Positions 61,930 to 64,000 of a DNA stretch of 64,000 nucleotides are shown one piece after another (position 1 is the first letter of the stretch; every line of letters begins with the position of its first letter). The stretch lies in NCBI RefSeq assembly GCF_000421545.1, contig NZ_ATXF01000011.1, forward strand, positions 62,001 through 126,000. The letters run 5' to 3'. The position numbers and the translations under genes are program-made. Source of the stretch: Agromyces italicus DSM 16388. GTDB lineage: Bacteria > Actinomycetota > Actinomycetes > Actinomycetales > Microbacteriaceae. The notes beneath the pieces were generated by a model. That model was not told the origin of the DNA. It saw only the letters and a list, made by a program, of their open reading frames with translations, and made no database searches.

Positions 61930-63809
61930 CCGCCCCGCTCACCGACAACATCGGCTCCCGCGAGCACCGCCGCGGGTCGACCTTCGTGCGGCTGCTGAAG
62001 CGGCCCGCGGGGGCGATCTCGTTCGCCATCCTGGTGCTCATCGTGCTCGTGGCGGTCTTCGCTCCGCTGCTCGCCCCGTACGACCCCAACTTCGTCGATC
62101 TCGCCATCACGCGCGCCGCGCCCAGCCCCGAGCACCCCCTGGGCGGCGACACGACCGGCCGAGACGTGCTGAGCCGGCTCATCTACGGTACCCGGATCAC
62201 ACTCTGGGGGGCCTTCGTCGCCGTCGGCACGTCGATCGTGATCGGCGTGCCGTCGGGTCTCGCGGCCGGCTACTTCGGCGGCAGGACCGACCGCATCGGT
62301 ACCTGGATCTCGGACGCGGTCCAGTCGGTGCCCGGCATGATCATCCTGCTGATCGTGGGAGCGAACACGGGAAACAACTTCGACCTCCTGATGATCACCG
62401 TCGGCGTGTTCATGGCGCCCGGCTACTTCCGCCTCACCCGTTCGACGGTGCTCGCGGTGCGGAACGAGCCCTACGTCGACGCCGCGCGCGTCGCCGGGCT
62501 CTCGAACACCAGGATCATGACACGGCACGTCATCCGCCCGGTGCTCGCACCGATCGTCATCCAGTCGGCGCTCACCGCGGGAATGGCGATGGGCATGCAG
62601 GCCGGCCTGCAGTTCCTCGGCATCGGCGGCGGGACGACCCCCGGCTGGGGTGCCGCGATGAACGAGGGCTTCCGCGTCATGCGCACCGACCCGCTGCTGC
62701 TGCTCTGGCCCTCGCTCGCGCTCGGAATCTCGATCGCCGCTCTCGCGGTGCTCGGCTCCACCCTCGCCGACGTCATCAGCGTGAAGACGACGACGCTCAC
62801 CAGGCGCCAGCGCCGCAGGCTCGCGGCGACGAACGCCGACGCGCTGCCGGCCGGCGCCGTCGAGGCGGCGACCGGCTCGGTCTCGCACGCGGCCGCCGAC
62901 TCGGCGGTGAGGCTCGAGAACCTGCGGGTGAAGCACGAGACTCCTCGCGGCGTGGTGGAGGTGGTGCACGGCATCACCCTCGACGTCGCCCCCGGCGAGG
63001 TGCTCGGCATCGTCGGCGAGTCGGGCTCCGGCAAGTCGCAGACCGTGTTCTCGATGCTCGACCTGCTGCCGAAGTCGGGCTATTACACCGCCGACGCGAT
63101 CTGGATCGGCGGTGAGGACGTCACGCGACTGCCGCGCGCCGCGCGCGCGAAGCTGCTCGGCCACAGGATCGGCTACGTGCCGCAGGAGCCGATGACGAAC
63201 CTCGACCCGTCGTTCACGGTCGGGCACCAGCTCACCGAGCCGCTGCGCGCCGTGCACGGCATGAGTCGCAGTGTCGCGAAGGCCCGCGCCCTCGCCATGC
63301 TCGAGCGCGTCGGCATCGCCGACCCTGCCCGCGTGATGCGCTCGTACCCGCACGAACTCTCCGGCGGCATGGCCCAGCGCGTGCTCATCGCCGGCGCGAT
63401 CGCGGGCCGCCCCTCGGTGCTCGTCGCCGACGAGCCGACGACGGCCCTCGACGTGACCGTGCAGGCCGAGGTGCTCGAGCTGCTGCGCGAGCTGCAGCAG
63501 GAGTACCGGATGGCGCTCGTCATCGTCACCCACAACTTCGGCGTCGTCGCCGACATCTGCGACCGGGTGGTCGTCATGCGGAGCGGTTCGATCGAGGAGA
63601 TCGGGGAGACCACGCGGCTCTTCGCGGCGCCCGAGCGCGAATACACCCGCGAACTCATCGCGGCCTCGCTCGACGGTGCGGAGAGCCGGGGCGAACTCGA
63701 TCGGGCGGCCCGGGAACCCGCAGGATCAACGAGGGCCGCCGACCCTGCGGCCGCCACGCAGAACACGGATGCCTCGGACGAGGCCGACCGCCGGGAGGTA
63801 CGGGCATGA
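61926..63809 (+). CDS. ABC importer permease-ATPase fusion (DppC-DppD)
   Basis: 627 aa. Residues about 1-290 are DppC-like (AVFAPLLAPYDPN, GGDTTGRDVLSRLIYGTRI, EAA loop DAARVAGLSNTRIMTRHVIRP). A linker of about 40 residues joins an oligopeptide-type ATPase (about 330-627): Walker A GESGSGKS, Q-loop YVPQEPMTNLDPS, signature LSGGMAQRVLIA, Walker B VLVADEPTTALD, switch VTHNFG. Usually separate genes; the fusion fixes stoichiometry. Ends with a disordered Ala/Asp tail. Overlaps the next gene (ATGA). Confidence 0.92.
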   Translation: MTAPLTDNIGSREHRRGSTFVRLLKRPAGAISFAILVLIVLVAVFAPLLAPYDPNFVDLAITRAAPSPEHPLGGDTTGRDVLSRLIYGTRITLWGAFVAVGTSIVIGVPSGLAAGYFGGRTDRIGTWISDAVQSVPGMIILLIVGANTGNNFDLLMITVGVFMAPGYFRLTRSTVLAVRNEPYVDAARVAGLSNTRIMTRHVIRPVLAPIVIQSALTAGMAMGMQAGLQFLGIGGGTTPGWGAAMNEGFRVMRTDPLLLLWPSLALGISIAALAVLGSTLADVISVKTTTLTRRQRRRLAATNADALPAGAVEAATGSVSHAAADSAVRLENLRVKHETPRGVVEVVHGITLDVAPGEVLGIVGESGSGKSQTVFSMLDLLPKSGYYTADAIWIGGEDVTRLPRAARAKLLGHRIGYVPQEPMTNLDPSFTVGHQLTEPLRAVHGMSRSVAKARALAMLERVGIADPARVMRSYPHELSGGMAQRVLIAGAIAGRPSVLVADEPTTALDVTVQAEVLELLRELQQEYRMALVIVTHNFGVVADICDRVVVMRSGSIEEIGETTRLFAAPEREYTRELIAASLDGAESRGELDRAAREPAGSTRAADPAAATQNTDASDEADRREVRA

Positions 63810-64000
63810 GCACGATCGAGAAGCCGCTGCTCGAGGTCTCCGACCTCGTCGTCGCCTACGGCACCAGGCGCGAGCCGACGCCGGTGCTGCACGGCGTCTC
63901 GCTCCAGGTCGGTGCCGGCGAGTGCCTCGGCCTCGTGGGCGAATCGGGGTCGGGCAAGTCGACGCTCGGCAAGGCCGTACTCGGCCTCGTGCCGGTCGCG
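63806..64000 (+). CDS. ABC importer ATPase 2 (DppF-like), cut by window end
   Basis: First 65 residues only: LLEVSDLVVAYGTRREPTPV, then GESGSGKSTLGKAVLGL (Walker A). The gene continues past the window. It completes the DppA-B-CD-F set. Confidence 0.85.
   Translation, partial: MSTIEKPLLEVSDLVVAYGTRREPTPVLHGVSLQVGAGECLGLVGESGSGKSTLGKAVLGLVPVA

Overview
High-GC actinobacterial chromosome segment. GC is roughly 70 percent, GTG starts are frequent, and there is a class A PBP with PASTA domains, a DUF4244 pilin and a 6C RNA. Together with the abundance of the octamer CGGATGCC this points (inference) to Microbacteriaceae, Agromyces-like. There is no integrated phage, no IS transposase and no CRISPR array. 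Genes are tightly packed with many ATGA or GTGA stop/start overlaps.

Layout. 1-7.4 kb: cell-surface sugar genes (5'-truncated galE, LCP ligase, VanZ-like, GtrA, GT2 and GT-C glycosyltransferases), a universal stress protein and a DUF418 membrane protein. 7.5-16 kb: secreted streptogrisin-type protease with cell-wall-binding repeats, UDP-glucose dehydrogenase, tRNA-Pro, metallophosphoesterase, class A PBP, DUF4177 protein and RidA. 16.1-17.0 kb: a short AbiEi-like gene bracketed by two hairpin repeats (family A). 17-29.5 kb: acs, 6C RNA, compact Tad/Flp pilus locus, topA, tmk, holB and a lipoprotein peptidase, an order recalling the mycobacterial acs-6C-tad-topA-holB region. 29.6-40.8 kb: tRNA-Thr, two SGNH hydrolases, a Gfo/Idh oxidoreductase, a MacB-type export operon, D-Ala-D-Ala carboxypeptidase, nicotinamidase and an alpha/beta hydrolase, with two solitary hairpin repeats (families C and A).

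40.8-46.9 kb: HisC-type aminotransferase, a TrpXYZ-like ABC importer, an Lrp/AsnC regulator, then a full-length AbiEi/DUF559-like gene bracketed by two 87/89-identical hairpin repeats (family B). 46.9-55.3 kb: a homoprotocatechuate (4-hydroxyphenylacetate) meta-cleavage regulon, hpaH-hpaI-(FAH-RraA fusion)-gntR-hpaE-hpaD on the minus strand, with a divergent MHS-type transporter broken by two apparent one-base deletions. Two copies of the same operator-like sequence flank this regulon. 55.3-64 kb: a tiny Cys-rich protein beside a CsoR-like palindrome, a ThDP enzyme, a Tat-exported phosphoesterase and a peptide ABC importer with a permease-ATPase fusion, cut by the window end.

The strongest candidate for something undescribed is the repeat/AbiEi association. 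Two paralogous AbiEi-like genes are each enclosed by a pair of long hairpin repeats of their own sequence family. Solitary repeats of the same architecture lie elsewhere in intergenic DNA.
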